A DNA stretch of 64,000 bases from Acetobacterium malicum subsp. dehalogenans DSM 11527 (GCF_000472665.1 NZ_AXAC01000018.1:28942-92941), one strand, 5' to 3'; counted from the first letter of the stretch, positions 18,456 to 27,091 are shown. A program made the numbers and translations. Notes: generated by a model from the sequence alone, not told the origin.

Positions 18456-19388
18456 TTAAATACGTTTGCGCTCATCCATTTGTTTGATGATCTCGCTTGC
18501 CAGGGTCTCGGTAATCACCAGATGTTTGAAATATCCGGTTTTCAAACCACTGATGACAGAATCAATATTGGCTTCCTGGGGTACAAACCCGATCACATTT
18601 CTGACCCGGGCTAACAACTCCAGCGGAATTTGGATCGCATAGTCATCTTCTCCATGTATCAATTCCCCCTCGGGATTAAAAAAATACGAAAGTAGACATC
18701 CAACCGCCTTCTCTTCGATTAGTTTTCGCCCAAACCGCATTGCCGATCCGTGATCCGGTACCGAGGGATAGCTGCCCAAGGTTATCAACGCCGTAGTGGT
18801 CCTTTTCCAGTAATCTTCAATTCGCTTATAATCATCGGACACCAGCACTTGGGTCTGCTCCTCCGCGGTGGTAGGTATGGCCGGACAATTAAGGAATTCT
18901 GCCTTATAACCGGTTTTCTGGGAGAGCTCTTTAACCAGCTCATCTGGATGGTAACCCCGTTGGGGGGCAGTTGTTGCCCCGATCAGCGGGCAGATTACAC
19001 CGCCATTGATACCCATATCGTTTTGTTGAGCAAATGCCTTAATAATCTTGTCCGTGTTATAACCCCATCCTAAACCTAATATCTTTGTTTTGGGTAAGAA
19101 TTCCAGCAGCACATCCGCACCGGTCTGATATAAATCATCCGGCAATGAAACTACCTGACAGCTTTTCAAGTTAAAACGATGACATAGCTCATGTCTGATT
19201 CCTCTGATGGTCCGATGATAGGAAAGCACATCAATTTTTACAATGCCTGCTTTTCTGGCCTTATTTAAAAGGTAACTGACCGCCGGACGGGATATCTCTA
19301 ATTCACTGGCGATTTCAGACTGGGTTTTATTTTGTTCATAATATAATTGGGACACATGTATCAAACGGCACAATTCTTTTTCTTTCAA
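18456..19388 (-). CDS. SorC-family transcriptional regulator, copy 1 (LsrR/DeoR-C type)
   Basis: 310 residues. N-terminal helix-turn-helix (KTQSEIASELEISRPAVSYLLNKARK, about residues 20-46) and a C-terminal sugar-binding SorC domain related to sugar-phosphate isomerases (ILGLGWGYNTDKII, GVICPLIGATTAPQRGYHPDELV, LITLGSYPSVPDHG, SGLKTGYFKHLVITETLASEI). Regulators of this family sense phosphorylated sugars. Start is placed at the second of two TTG codons (19388), which aligns with MKEKEL of the paralogue at 28313-29239; the SD GAGGTGG fits it better. 41 of the first 60 residues match that paralogue. It is in the same direction as, and downstream of, the two-component genes but has its own promoter. 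Confidence 0.88.
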   Translation of the reverse strand: MKEKELCRLIHVSQLYYEQNKTQSEIASELEISRPAVSYLLNKARKAGIVKIDVLSYHRTIRGIRHELCHRFNLKSCQVVSLPDDLYQTGADVLLEFLPKTKILGLGWGYNTDKIIKAFAQQNDMGINGGVICPLIGATTAPQRGYHPDELVKELSQKTGYKAEFLNCPAIPTTAEEQTQVLVSDDYKRIEDYWKRTTTALITLGSYPSVPDHGSAMRFGRKLIEEKAVGCLLSYFFNPEGELIHGEDDYAIQIPLELLARVRNVIGFVPQEANIDSVISGLKTGYFKHLVITETLASEIIKQMDERKRI

Positions 19389-19424
19389 CAATCCACCTCA
19401 CCCTATCGCTATAAATGCCAATAT

Positions 19425-19453
19425 AATATATCGCATCTACGGGATTTTGTCAA
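19425..19453 (-). promoter_or_regulatory. Promoter of SorC regulator 1, overlapped by a candidate operator
   Basis: On the minus strand TTGACA, 17 bases, TATATT. The string AATATATCGCA (plus 19425-19435) covers the -10; its reverse complement TGCGATATATT recurs at the promoter of the paralogous regulator (29317-29327), which suggests autoregulation by SorC proteins. Confidence 0.72.
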
Positions 19454-19473
19454 TTTTGAAGCGAACCTATTTT

Positions 19474-20334
19474 TTAATCCAGGGGAATCAGGATGGTGCA
19501 TTTAAATCGGTCCTCAAGAACCTGAGTAACCATGTTGCCTTCATAGTTTTTTAAGACCTGTTTGACATTCGAAATCCCATAGCCACTTTGATCCTCATCG
19601 ATACGTTTGCTGCTGACCATGTTGCTCCCCGACTTATGAATGGTCTGCTCATCAATGGTGTTCTCGATGTCAATCAGCAGACTCTCGCGTTTATAGTACA
19701 TATTAAACTTGATCGTTTTATCCCGGTCTGGTCGCGAATCCCGCAGGCACCCCTCAATAGCATTGTCCAGGACATTGCCCAGAATAATGGACAGATCAAT
19801 GCTGTTCATTTTCAGGTTTTCCGGGATGGCAATATAATGAACAAAGTTAATCTTATTATCAGCTGCAACTTTGATTTTGTAATTTAACAACGCATCCACC
19901 ACATGATTTCCCGATCGATTATGATCAACGGCATTTTGTAGCATATTATGGAACTGCAAAAGATACTCCTCGATTTCTTCGCAGGCCTCGTTCTTGATTA
20001 AGTATTGCATGGTGATGACGTGATTGTTCATATCGTGCCATAATCCTCTTACCTGATAATTCTTTTCAAGCATTTCTTTATAATGCTTCTGTTGGAGCTC
20101 CAACTGGATATTGACATTCTGATATTCATTTATCTTTTTAGCTTCATGATCGAGTACTTTTAAGATGACAAAAATCACCACATTGATATACAACAGCGCT
20201 CCCAAAGAAGCAATTCCAACTAAATGCCTGTTGGCAACGTCAACATCAATGAAATATAGATTTAATCCGATAATTAAACTGATAATCGGAATACTTAAAA
20301 GGACGATGTTCCGAATGACTGATGAAGTTTTCAT
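19474..20334 (-). CDS. GHKL sensor histidine kinase (LytS/AgrC-like)
   Basis: 286 residues. Two N-terminal hydrophobic segments (IVLLSIPIISLIIGLNLYF and LVGIASLGALLYINVVIFVIL), a coiled-coil linker (KKINEYQNVNIQLELQQKHYKEML), the phosphoacceptor region RGLWHDMNNHVITMQYL with a His-Asp pair, and a HATPase_c_5 domain (LSIILGNVLDNAIEGC as N box; GYGISNVKQVLKNYEG as G box). This is the short AgrC/SpoOB-type class that pairs with LytTR regulators. Only two membrane helices means a small or no extracellular sensor. Its ATG overlaps the regulator stop by ATGA. Confidence 0.87.
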   Translation of the reverse strand: MKTSSVIRNIVLLSIPIISLIIGLNLYFIDVDVANRHLVGIASLGALLYINVVIFVILKVLDHEAKKINEYQNVNIQLELQQKHYKEMLEKNYQVRGLWHDMNNHVITMQYLIKNEACEEIEEYLLQFHNMLQNAVDHNRSGNHVVDALLNYKIKVAADNKINFVHYIAIPENLKMNSIDLSIILGNVLDNAIEGCLRDSRPDRDKTIKFNMYYKRESLLIDIENTIDEQTIHKSGSNMVSSKRIDEDQSGYGISNVKQVLKNYEGNMVTQVLEDRFKCTILIPLD

Positions 20335-21044
20335 TCCATCGATCCTGCCATATACCGGGTGAAGGCATCATATACTTTCTGATTCCTTTTAGGGCTGATC
20401 GGGATCATCACGCCATTTTTTAATACCACTGCTTTTGTTTTGATACTTTTGACATTTTTAAGATTAACAATATAAGAGCGATGACATAAAATAAAGCGCA
20501 ATGAATCCAACTCCTTTTCCAACGCTGAAATTGTGTAGTAATATTCGTATTCTGCATCAAAAGTAGTCACTTTTATTTTTCTACCCAGACTCTCAAAGTA
20601 TAAGATCTCATCGCTTTTTAAGAATATTTTTTCGTTGTTTATTTCGATTTCATGAAAACTGGATCGTGAATACTTGAGGTCATTCTCCAGTTTTTCTAAA
20701 ACCAGAAAGAGTTTATCTTCCGGGAATGGTTTTAATAAAAAATCGCTGGCATTCACGGAGTAGCCCAGTACGGCGTATTCAATTAAGGATGTGGTAATAA
20801 TAATCCGGGCTTCAGTATCTGTTTTTCTGATCTCATTTGCGATGTCAATGCCGTCTTCGTTATCTAAACGCATATCAAGGAAAATCATATCAAAATTAAT
20901 CCCTTCGTTACTTGCTGCAACGAGTTCATAACCAAATTGAAATGTGGTTAAACTATAATCCGTTTTAAATGGATAGCGCCCAATCAGATCAACCAGTATT
21001 TTTTTATGTTGTTCCTCATCTTCGCAGACCGCAATTTTTAACAT
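20331..21044 (-). CDS. LytTR-family response regulator
   Basis: 237 residues. Receiver domain residues about 1-120 (CEDEEQHKK acidic pair, MIFLDMRLDNEDGIDIANEI with the phosphoacceptor Asp, IIITTSLIEYAVLGYSVNASDFLLKPF with Thr/Ser and Lys), and a C-terminal LytTR DNA-binding domain (ILYFESLGRKIKVTTFD, YYTISALEKELDSLRFILCHRSYIVNLKNVKSI). LytTR domains bind two short direct repeats one helical-turn-multiple apart; such a pair lies at 21156-21186. ATG 21044 with AAGGTGA is preferred over an in-frame start at 21083. It is translationally coupled to the kinase. Confidence 0.9.
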   Translation of the reverse strand: MLKIAVCEDEEQHKKILVDLIGRYPFKTDYSLTTFQFGYELVAASNEGINFDMIFLDMRLDNEDGIDIANEIRKTDTEARIIITTSLIEYAVLGYSVNASDFLLKPFPEDKLFLVLEKLENDLKYSRSSFHEIEINNEKIFLKSDEILYFESLGRKIKVTTFDAEYEYYYTISALEKELDSLRFILCHRSYIVNLKNVKSIKTKAVVLKNGVMIPISPKRNQKVYDAFTRYMAGSME

Positions 21045-21089
21045 CTTTTCACCTTTTATTCTAGCCCAAATCTTACTTTTCAATAAATT

Positions 21090-21118
21090 ATTATACCGTA
21101 TAAAAGTCTTTGTTACAA
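21090..21118 (-). promoter_or_regulatory. Promoter of the LytTR two-component operon
   Basis: On the minus strand TTGTAA, 17 bases, TATAAT, pointing to the response regulator gene 46 nt downstream. Confidence 0.72.
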
Positions 21119-21155
21119 TCTTTTACGCTTATTTAACCAGTTAGTTTTATTTTTG

Positions 21156-21186
21156 ATGACATCAAATTCTGTTTTCATGACATCAA
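21156..21186. promoter_or_regulatory. Candidate LytTR operator: two direct repeats, 21-bp period
   Basis: ATGACATCAA occurs twice (21156-21165 and 21177-21186), separated by 11 bases, so the centre spacing is 21 bp, two DNA turns. This is the architecture bound by AgrA/LytTR proteins. It lies between the divergent LytTR system and dhaK1 and upstream of the likely dhaK1 promoter region. Confidence 0.7.
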
Positions 21187-21208
21187 TATTGTTTTAATAA
21201 ACAATATT
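21185..21208. promoter_or_regulatory. Perfect 10-bp inverted repeat upstream of dhaK1
   Basis: AATATTGTTT, TAAT, AAACAATATT: a perfect palindrome with a 4-bp centre that touches the second LytTR repeat. It may be an operator for another regulator. It is too AT-rich and lacks a T-run for a terminator. Confidence 0.5.
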
Positions 21209-21331
21209 TGCTAGTATTGAATAATCTAATTACTTCAATATTTCAGTTCAATTTTCATATATCAGACTAAAAAGCTATCCCGGAATCAGGATAGCATTGA
21301 TTCAATACGAACTCAAAAAAAGGAACTCACC

Positions 21332-22330
21332 ATGACTCTGAAAAAATTCATCAATAAACCGGAAAACATCACCGCCGAATTACTGGAAGGGCTGGCCCTT
21401 GCCAACCCCCTTATTCTCGAAGTCAAACCCAATAATCTTGTTGTCAACAAAGGACTCGAAACGGCCAGCCGCGTCACCATTGTGACCCTGGGCGGCTCTG
21501 GCCATGAACCGGCGCTTGAAGGTTTTGTTGGTGAAGGTATGATCGATGTAGCTGTTGTCGGTGATGTTTTTGCCGCGCCAGGATATAAAGCGGTCGTTGA
21601 TGCTCTTCATCTTGCTGATAAGGGAAAGGGTATTCTTTTAGTTGTTTTAAACCATGCTGGTGATATGATGACCGGAGCCCGAGCCATGGAAGAAGCCCGT
21701 AAAGCCGGCCTCAAGGTATCGCTGGTGATCACTCAGGAAGATGTCGCTTATGCTCCCCGTTGTGAAGCAGACCGACGCCGCGGTCTGGTGGGGTGTGTGC
21801 CACTGTACAAAATTGTTGGTGCAGCCGCTGCCCAGGGGAAGTCCCTTCATGAGATAACCGCCATTGCCCAGGATTTTGCCGATAATATGGCAACGATTGC
21901 GGTAGCCTGCAAAACTGCCACCCATCCTCAAAATGGTTCCGCTTTTGCAGTACTTGGGACTGACGAAATGGAGGTTGGTATGGGTCAGCATGGAGAAGGC
22001 GGTGGCGGCCGGCAAAAGAAGAAGAATGCTGATGAAACAGCCATCCTGATGTCAGATTTACTGATTGCTGATTTAAATCTCTGCGCCGGCGATGAAGTAA
22101 TGGTGATTGTCAACGGCACCGGATCGACCACCATTATGGAGATGTTGATTATTTTCAGACGTGTTCATAAATATTTAGAAGCTAAAGGGATCGTAATCGT
22201 CGCAAATTGGGTCGAAGAAATTTTGACCGTCCAGGAACAAGCCGGGTTTCAATTATTTTTTGCCCGCATGAATGCCCAGAATCTCTGGTATTGGAACGCA
22301 CCGGCTCGAACCCCTTATCTGGTGCGATAA
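21332..22330 (+). CDS. Dihydroxyacetone kinase-type DhaK subunit, copy 1 (orphan)
   Basis: 332 residues. DhaK binds a ketose covalently through a histidine as a hemiaminal and is phosphorylated through DhaL. Seen here: GGSGHEPALEGFVGEGM near residue 53, NHAGDMM near residue 108, CVPLYKIVGAAAAQGKS, and GMGQHGEGGGG with H220 as the likely substrate-binding histidine. No dhaL or dhaM follows; it stands alone between the LytTR system and the glycerol-kinase end. 47 of the first 60 residues equal the second copy at 30466-31464, so it may share that DhaL or act as a ligand-sensing subunit. The true substrate may be a ketose other than dihydroxyacetone. Confidence 0.88.
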   Translation: MTLKKFINKPENITAELLEGLALANPLILEVKPNNLVVNKGLETASRVTIVTLGGSGHEPALEGFVGEGMIDVAVVGDVFAAPGYKAVVDALHLADKGKGILLVVLNHAGDMMTGARAMEEARKAGLKVSLVITQEDVAYAPRCEADRRRGLVGCVPLYKIVGAAAAQGKSLHEITAIAQDFADNMATIAVACKTATHPQNGSAFAVLGTDEMEVGMGQHGEGGGGRQKKKNADETAILMSDLLIADLNLCAGDEVMVIVNGTGSTTIMEMLIIFRRVHKYLEAKGIVIVANWVEEILTVQEQAGFQLFFARMNAQNLWYWNAPARTPYLVR

Positions 22331-22442
22331 TCGATTTATTCACTGCTATAACTAACCGGACTTATCTTAGTGATTGTTTCTATCTTGCTCGCAAAATCAT
22401 CTGCCATTTCTCGGTAAATTAGCTCCTAAAGCGAAGCTAGAC

Positions 22443-22467
22443 CCTGCAAATTCAGATAATTTGCAGG
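22443..22467. terminator. Hairpin between convergent dhaK1 and FGGY kinase genes
   Basis: CCTGCAAATT, CAGAT, AATTTGCAGG: a perfect ten-base-pair stem. Followed on the plus strand by ATCTATGATTTCACAG and later TTTTTC; a candidate terminator with a weak tail. Confidence 0.5.
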
Positions 22468-22583
22468 ATCTATGATTTCACAGATTTTTCTAGTTCTTAT
22501 AGCATCTTAATTTTGTTATCCGGTCAGTAGGCCAATCATGATCCTCCTGTCATGGCGCAGTTATTCTTTAGCGCATAATTAAT

Positions 22584-24071
22584 CTAATAGTTCCAGTTCA
22601 TCGAACGCTTAATAGCTTCTTTCCAGCCATCGTAGGCTTTGTTGCGTTTATCAGCATCAATTTCCGGGATAAAGCTTGCTTCAATCGTGAGGGCTGCATC
22701 AAAATCTGCTTCTCTCCATAGACCAACATAAAGTCCTGCCATTTCTGCCGCACCTAAACTGGTTGCCTCTACTGAGAACGGTCGGTCTACCTGAACATCC
22801 ATCATATCAGCCATCATTTGTGCCAATAGATTGTTTTTTGACGCCCCACCGTCAATCCGGATGGACTTCATCTTAATCCCAGCTTCATTAGCCACCACAT
22901 CCATGATATCTTTTAGTCTAAAGGCAATGCCTTCCAAGGTGGCGCGAACCAGATGGGCTTTCTTGGTCCCCCGAGTGATGCCAAATATTGTTCCTCGCGC
23001 AAAGGGATCATGATAAGGCGCACTTAAACCAGCCAATGCTGGAACAAAATAGACGCCATTGCTATCTTCAACTGAACGGGCCAAAGATTCGGTTTCGCTG
23101 GACTCGGCAATCACTTCCAATCCGTCTCTTAACCATTGAACAGCGGAACCGGTGACCGATTCATATCCTTCCAAGGCGTAAGTCATCACATCTCCAATCT
23201 TCCAGGCAATGACAGTATTAAGCCCCTGATCGGAAACCACACATTCTGTTCCAACATTGATATCTAAAAATGATCCGGTACCATTGGTGATTTTTCCGGT
23301 GCCAACTGTTCGGCATCCTTGGGCAAATAAGGCGGCATGTTGATCGGCGATCACACCTGTAATCGGAATTTCTGCACCCAGAATATCTTTTAAAACAACT
23401 CCATAGTCCCCGGAGTCCGTAATAATTTCCGGAAATATTTTTGTATCGATGCCAAGAAAAGTAAGAAATTCCTCATACCATTGGCCGGTTCTTAAATCAA
23501 GACTCCCCATAACAGACGCATTGGAATAACTGATTGCATGTTTTTTCCCACCAGTTAATTTCCAGATCAGCCAGGTATCGATAGTACCAAAGAGGGCCTC
23601 ACCAGCTTCAATTTTTTCTTTGATTAAGGGAACATTATTAATGTACCAATTCAGCATCATCGAAGAATAGACTGGTGCCAATGTCCAACCGGTGGTTTTT
23701 CTTGCTTTTTCGCCCCATTCTCCAGCATTTAGTTCCTGACACAAGGCTGCCGTTCTGGTATCCTGCCAAACGATGGCATTATATAGAGGCTCTCCGGTTT
23801 GCTTATCCCAGACCAGACACGTAGCCCGCTGGTTAGTTATCCCGATACAGGCAATTTCTTCGGGTGAAATCATGGCCTCACCAATGGCTTTTTGACACAT
23901 TGCTACACTTTTTTCATAAATTTCCATGGCATCGTGCTCAACCTTGTCTTCGCCGGGTGTGTACTGGGTAAACTCCTCATAGCATTGTGCAACAATTTGC
24001 AGCTTTTGATTGAAAATCAAAGCTCTGGTTCCGGTGGTTCCTTCATCAATAACGAGTACATACTTTTCCAT
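22584..24071 (-). CDS. Glycerol kinase-like FGGY carbohydrate kinase
   Basis: 495 residues. Full FGGY kinase: phosphate-1 motif VIDEGTTGTRALIF, the glycerol-kinase-like stretches KVEHDAMEIYEK, GITNQRATCLVWDKQTGEP, NAIVWQDTRT, ALEGYESVTGSAVQWLRDGL, VPALAGLSAPYHDPFARGTIFGITRGT and RIDGGASKNNLLAQMMADMM. It resembles GlpK more than any other FGGY enzyme, but several GlpK positions differ (GVIADQHAALFAQGC, ITNGTGSFLDINVG), so another polyol is possible. It is the last gene behind the corrinoid methyltransferase operon, same strand, with a 188-nt gap, and may phosphorylate its demethylated product. Start ATG 24071 with GGAG. Confidence 0.83.
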   Translation of the reverse strand: MEKYVLVIDEGTTGTRALIFNQKLQIVAQCYEEFTQYTPGEDKVEHDAMEIYEKSVAMCQKAIGEAMISPEEIACIGITNQRATCLVWDKQTGEPLYNAIVWQDTRTAALCQELNAGEWGEKARKTTGWTLAPVYSSMMLNWYINNVPLIKEKIEAGEALFGTIDTWLIWKLTGGKKHAISYSNASVMGSLDLRTGQWYEEFLTFLGIDTKIFPEIITDSGDYGVVLKDILGAEIPITGVIADQHAALFAQGCRTVGTGKITNGTGSFLDINVGTECVVSDQGLNTVIAWKIGDVMTYALEGYESVTGSAVQWLRDGLEVIAESSETESLARSVEDSNGVYFVPALAGLSAPYHDPFARGTIFGITRGTKKAHLVRATLEGIAFRLKDIMDVVANEAGIKMKSIRIDGGASKNNLLAQMMADMMDVQVDRPFSVEATSLGAAEMAGLYVGLWREADFDAALTIEASFIPEIDADKRNKAYDGWKEAIKRSMNWNY

Positions 24072-24233
24072 TTTTTACTCCTTTAAAATTATTTGGTCTG
24101 GGTGTTTCCTAACCTGCTTTTACTGAAGTGTCTGGTTATCTGAAATGCCGCCAAAGCAATTTAGACTGAATTTCTATAGTGCCTTCAACTTGCGCAAACG
24201 TTTACGGTAGTTGTAAAATTCGATAAATGACTG

Positions 24234-24265
24234 ACTGATCAATTGCGTATTAGAATTGATCAGGA
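24234..24265 (-). terminator. Hairpin at the end of the methyltransferase II gene
   Basis: CTGATCAATT (minus) pairs with AATTGATCAG around the stop codon, loop CTAATACGC. There is no strong U-run, so it may be an mRNA-stabilising or attenuating hairpin before the kinase gene rather than a full terminator. Confidence 0.4.
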
Positions 24266-25072
24266 CTTTTTCCTATTTGGATCAATAATTCCAGCACGAA
24301 ATGCTTTGCTGTAACTTCGACAATTTCGATCGTGCCCGAGCAATGCATAAGTTGCAAAAATCGTTGCCATCATGTCTTTGTTAGTTGGATCTATTACCGC
24401 TGAATCCATTCCAGCTTGAATTGCCAATGCCATAAAGGTTCGATTGACTTGGGCACGTCCTGGCAACCCAAAGGAAATATTACTTAAACCTGACGTAATA
24501 TGTATGTCCGGGTACACAGCTCTAATCGCTTTGATGTCCTTTATGAAATTAAGATACGATTCGTTATCAGTCGCCAGCGCCAATAAACAGGGATCAAGAT
24601 GAATCCGATCGGGTGTAATACCGTATTTGGCTGCTTTTTCAACCATTATTTCAGTGATCTTCACCTTTGTTTCAACATCTCTGGGAATCCCATGATCATC
24701 GCAAGTTAAACCGACTATTTCCCAGGAGTTGCTTGTCAACAACGGCAGCAGCACTTCGCATTTATCCCCTTCCCCAGAAATTGAATTCAGCAATCCCGGT
24801 TGTTTCGCATATTTGAAAACAGCTTCGATGACACGAGGGTTGGGACTGTCAATGCATAGTGGGGTCTCGGTGGCATCCTGAACGACATCGATTAACCATT
24901 TCAGTGCTTCGATCTCCAGTTCCGGTGCCGTACTGGCGCAGACGTCAATAAAATCTGCTCCTGCTTCCGTTTGCTTAATTGCCCGCTCGGCGATAAAATC
25001 AGCATCTCTTTTTTCGATGGCTGCTTTGACCACCGGAATGGTCCCGTTAATTTTTTCTCCGATAATTATCAT
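24260..25072 (-). CDS. Methyltetrahydrofolate:corrinoid methyltransferase (methyltransferase II)
   Basis: 270 residues, a pterin-binding TIM barrel of the AcsE/MtgA/OdmA type. It moves the methyl group from the methyl-corrinoid protein to tetrahydrofolate, feeding the methyl branch of the Wood-Ljungdahl pathway. Seen: MIIIGEKINGTIPVV at the start, GADFIDVCAST, PLCIDSPNPRVIEAVF, LLNSISGEGDK, DRIHLDPCLLALATDN and TSGLSNISFGLPGRAQVNRTFM. It follows the corrinoid protein gene by about 100 nt on the same strand and matches the usual third component of acetogen O-demethylases. Confidence 0.87.
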   Translation of the reverse strand: MIIIGEKINGTIPVVKAAIEKRDADFIAERAIKQTEAGADFIDVCASTAPELEIEALKWLIDVVQDATETPLCIDSPNPRVIEAVFKYAKQPGLLNSISGEGDKCEVLLPLLTSNSWEIVGLTCDDHGIPRDVETKVKITEIMVEKAAKYGITPDRIHLDPCLLALATDNESYLNFIKDIKAIRAVYPDIHITSGLSNISFGLPGRAQVNRTFMALAIQAGMDSAVIDPTNKDMMATIFATYALLGHDRNCRSYSKAFRAGIIDPNRKKS

Positions 25073-25174
25073 GTCTACTCCTCTTAAAATGGCTGTTGCA
25101 TCTTCACTACAATCACATCAAATCTGCAACAGCCAAAATTGTTTTATCCTATTGTTTTCGATAAGATACGGTTG

Positions 25175-25816
25175 TTATTTCTCGCACAGTTTAACTGCCA
25201 GAGCTGCAGCGCCACCTGCATCTTTAGCAAACATATCACAACCCATTCGATCACAAAAATCCTGAGTGATGGGGGCACCACCAATCATAATTTTCACCTT
25301 GTCACGAATACCAGCATCTACAAATGCTTTGACAACTTTTGGTGTTTCCGGCATGGTGGTTGTCAGCAGAATCGAACATGCGACAATATCGGCATTGTGT
25401 TCAATCGCTGCTTCCACAAATTTTTCGGCCGGTACATCGATACCGATATCGATTACTTTTAGACCGCGTCCTTCCAGCATCATCCCCACCAGGTTTTTGC
25501 CGATATCGTGCATGTCTCCCTGAACACTGCCCAAAATAACAGTTCCCAATGATTTCGAATCCTGATCGGTCAGCAACGGTTTCAAAATTTTCGAACCTTC
25601 CATCATCGCGTGGCAGGAACATAGTACCTCTGGTATATAAAGTTCATCACGACTGAATTCATCGCCAACTATTGCCATCCCAGCCATCATGGCGTCAAGA
25701 ACTTCCTGAGCATCACAACCGGCATCAATGGCTTCCTGAACTAAACCCGGCATGGCTCGTTCGTCGCCGTCATAAAGAGTCTCTGCTATTTTTTTTAAAA
25801 TCTCCACTTTTTTCAC
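25175..25816 (-). CDS. Corrinoid (B12-binding) methyltransferase carrier protein
   Basis: 213 residues. N-terminal helical B12-binding cap (residues about 1-85, with AMMAGMAIVGDEFSRDELYIPEVL) and C-terminal B12 domain with D101-X-H103-X2-G106 (GDMHDIGKN), the histidine being the lower cobalt ligand, plus SILLTTTMPE and IMIGGAPITQDFCDRMG. It carries the methyl group between methyltransferases I and II. The first GTG (25816) is given, but a second GTG at 25807 has a better SD (AGGTGA). Upstream neighbour is the UroD-like methyltransferase (18-nt gap). No reductive activator gene is visible in the window. Confidence 0.93.
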   Translation of the reverse strand: MKKVEILKKIAETLYDGDERAMPGLVQEAIDAGCDAQEVLDAMMAGMAIVGDEFSRDELYIPEVLCSCHAMMEGSKILKPLLTDQDSKSLGTVILGSVQGDMHDIGKNLVGMMLEGRGLKVIDIGIDVPAEKFVEAAIEHNADIVACSILLTTTMPETPKVVKAFVDAGIRDKVKIMIGGAPITQDFCDRMGCDMFAKDAGGAAALAVKLCEK

Positions 25817-25833
25817 CTGTCCTTTTATATGAT

Positions 25834-26985
25834 TTAGTCTAAATTAATCGGGTAATTACCAAATTGATGAACACAGTTTACCATGTGCACAAGATTTTCT
25901 GCACTGACATCCCCTTGGACATTATGTGCCGGCGATAATAAAAATCCGCCGCCAGGTGCCAATGCCTTGATGGCTTCACGTACTTCATGAGTAATCTCTT
26001 CTTTGGTACCAAAAGGCAGGATCTTTTGAATATCAATATTGCCATGGAAAACCATATCGTTTCCAAATTCTTTTTTCAATTCATACCGATCCATATTAGT
26101 TGCCGCTGGCTGTACGGGGTCAAGCACGTCAACACCACAATCAATTAAGTCTGCAATAAATGGTTTAATGGCACCGCAGGAATGGAGCATGATCTTGGCT
26201 TCCGGATTGTATTGATGCAAGGTCTTTTTGGCATGCTCAAAATGCTCTTTTAAATGGGGCTTTACGACTTTTTTGAATGTTTTAGGAGACATCAGTGGAC
26301 GATCCTGCATCCCCAGATCTTCTCCGCTGAGTCTGAGAATGTCAACGTATTCACCTACTTCAGCCATTATTACTTCATTGGTACGCTTTTGAATCTGACA
26401 GATCTTATCCATCAGGGCATGGGCGAATTCCTGATTGTTAACGATATCCCGATACCAGCGTTCATGTCCCCGCATATAGGTTGCCAGTTCAAAGACCGCG
26501 CCGGCAAATTTCGCTAAAATGGCAAGATCCGTGGTCTCCCGAACCCCCTTCATTTCTTCCTGCAGTCCAGCATAACGTTTTGGATCTTCAGGATCCGGCC
26601 AGATATAAGTTTCCAAATCTTCTATCGTGGCATTAGCCAATGGCGGATTAACAAGTTCAAAGTAAAAATGTCCGCCGGCAATGGCGGTTTTTTTCCAGTA
26701 GCATCCCCATTCATCAGTAAAGCTGCCGTCTTGAAAGCTCTTGGTATGAACCGAAACCCCAGAACGTGGCGAAACGTAATACATATCAATTCCCAGTTTT
26801 TTGATCATTTCAATAGGCATCTGTACCTCGGTCCATCGACCCATTCTGGGGCTGTCCGGCAGATATTCCATATTCAACACTTTTTTCATATCCCGATACA
26901 CATCAATGGTCAGCACCATGTCAACTGGCACTCGGTCTGGTTCCTGGTGATTGGCTGCTGCCATCACTCTTTCTCGTGAATTCAT
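25834..26985 (-). CDS. Uroporphyrinogen-decarboxylase-like methyltransferase I
   Basis: 383 residues of the UroD/MtaA/OdmB-type TIM barrel. In acetogen O-demethylase sets this protein cleaves the methyl ether (or other methyl donor) and methylates the corrinoid protein. Seen: MNSRERVMAAANHQEPDRVPVD at the start, RLSGEDLGMQDRPLMSP, MLHSCGAIKPFIADLIDCGVD with H268 and C270 as likely zinc ligands, and GGGFLLSPAHNVQGDVSAENL. The donor cannot be told; methoxylated aromatics are usual, a methylated polyol is suggested by the kinase downstream. First gene of the operon, with its own strong promoter and an operator-like repeat. Confidence 0.85.
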   Translation of the reverse strand: MNSRERVMAAANHQEPDRVPVDMVLTIDVYRDMKKVLNMEYLPDSPRMGRWTEVQMPIEMIKKLGIDMYYVSPRSGVSVHTKSFQDGSFTDEWGCYWKKTAIAGGHFYFELVNPPLANATIEDLETYIWPDPEDPKRYAGLQEEMKGVRETTDLAILAKFAGAVFELATYMRGHERWYRDIVNNQEFAHALMDKICQIQKRTNEVIMAEVGEYVDILRLSGEDLGMQDRPLMSPKTFKKVVKPHLKEHFEHAKKTLHQYNPEAKIMLHSCGAIKPFIADLIDCGVDVLDPVQPAATNMDRYELKKEFGNDMVFHGNIDIQKILPFGTKEEITHEVREAIKALAPGGGFLLSPAHNVQGDVSAENLVHMVNCVHQFGNYPINLD

Positions 26986-27056
26986 TATTTCCTCACTCTC
27001 TAAACATAAATAATTCGCAGTTTTTTAGACATTCTCGTGGCCTCGAGCTTTTTTTC

Positions 27057-27075
27057 GTAAATAATTTGTATTTAC
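27057..27075. promoter_or_regulatory. Operator-like inverted repeat at the methyltransferase promoter
   Basis: GTAAATA, ATTTG, TATTTAC: a perfect 7-5-7 inverted repeat 17 bp downstream of the -10, where a repressor would block. The half-site recurs at 27161-27167, in GTAAAATATTTAC (27224-27236) and at 27287-27293. The upstream DeoR-family gene is the likely source of the repressor. Confidence 0.55.
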
Positions 27076-27091
27076 CGCTTATTTCAATTAC

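Noticed and set aside
22584..24071. FGGY kinase considered as an LsrK (AI-2 kinase).
   Set aside because: The sequence follows glycerol-kinase motifs (VEHDAMEIYEK, GITNQRATCLVWDKQTG), not LsrK ones, and it sits with the methyltransferase genes.
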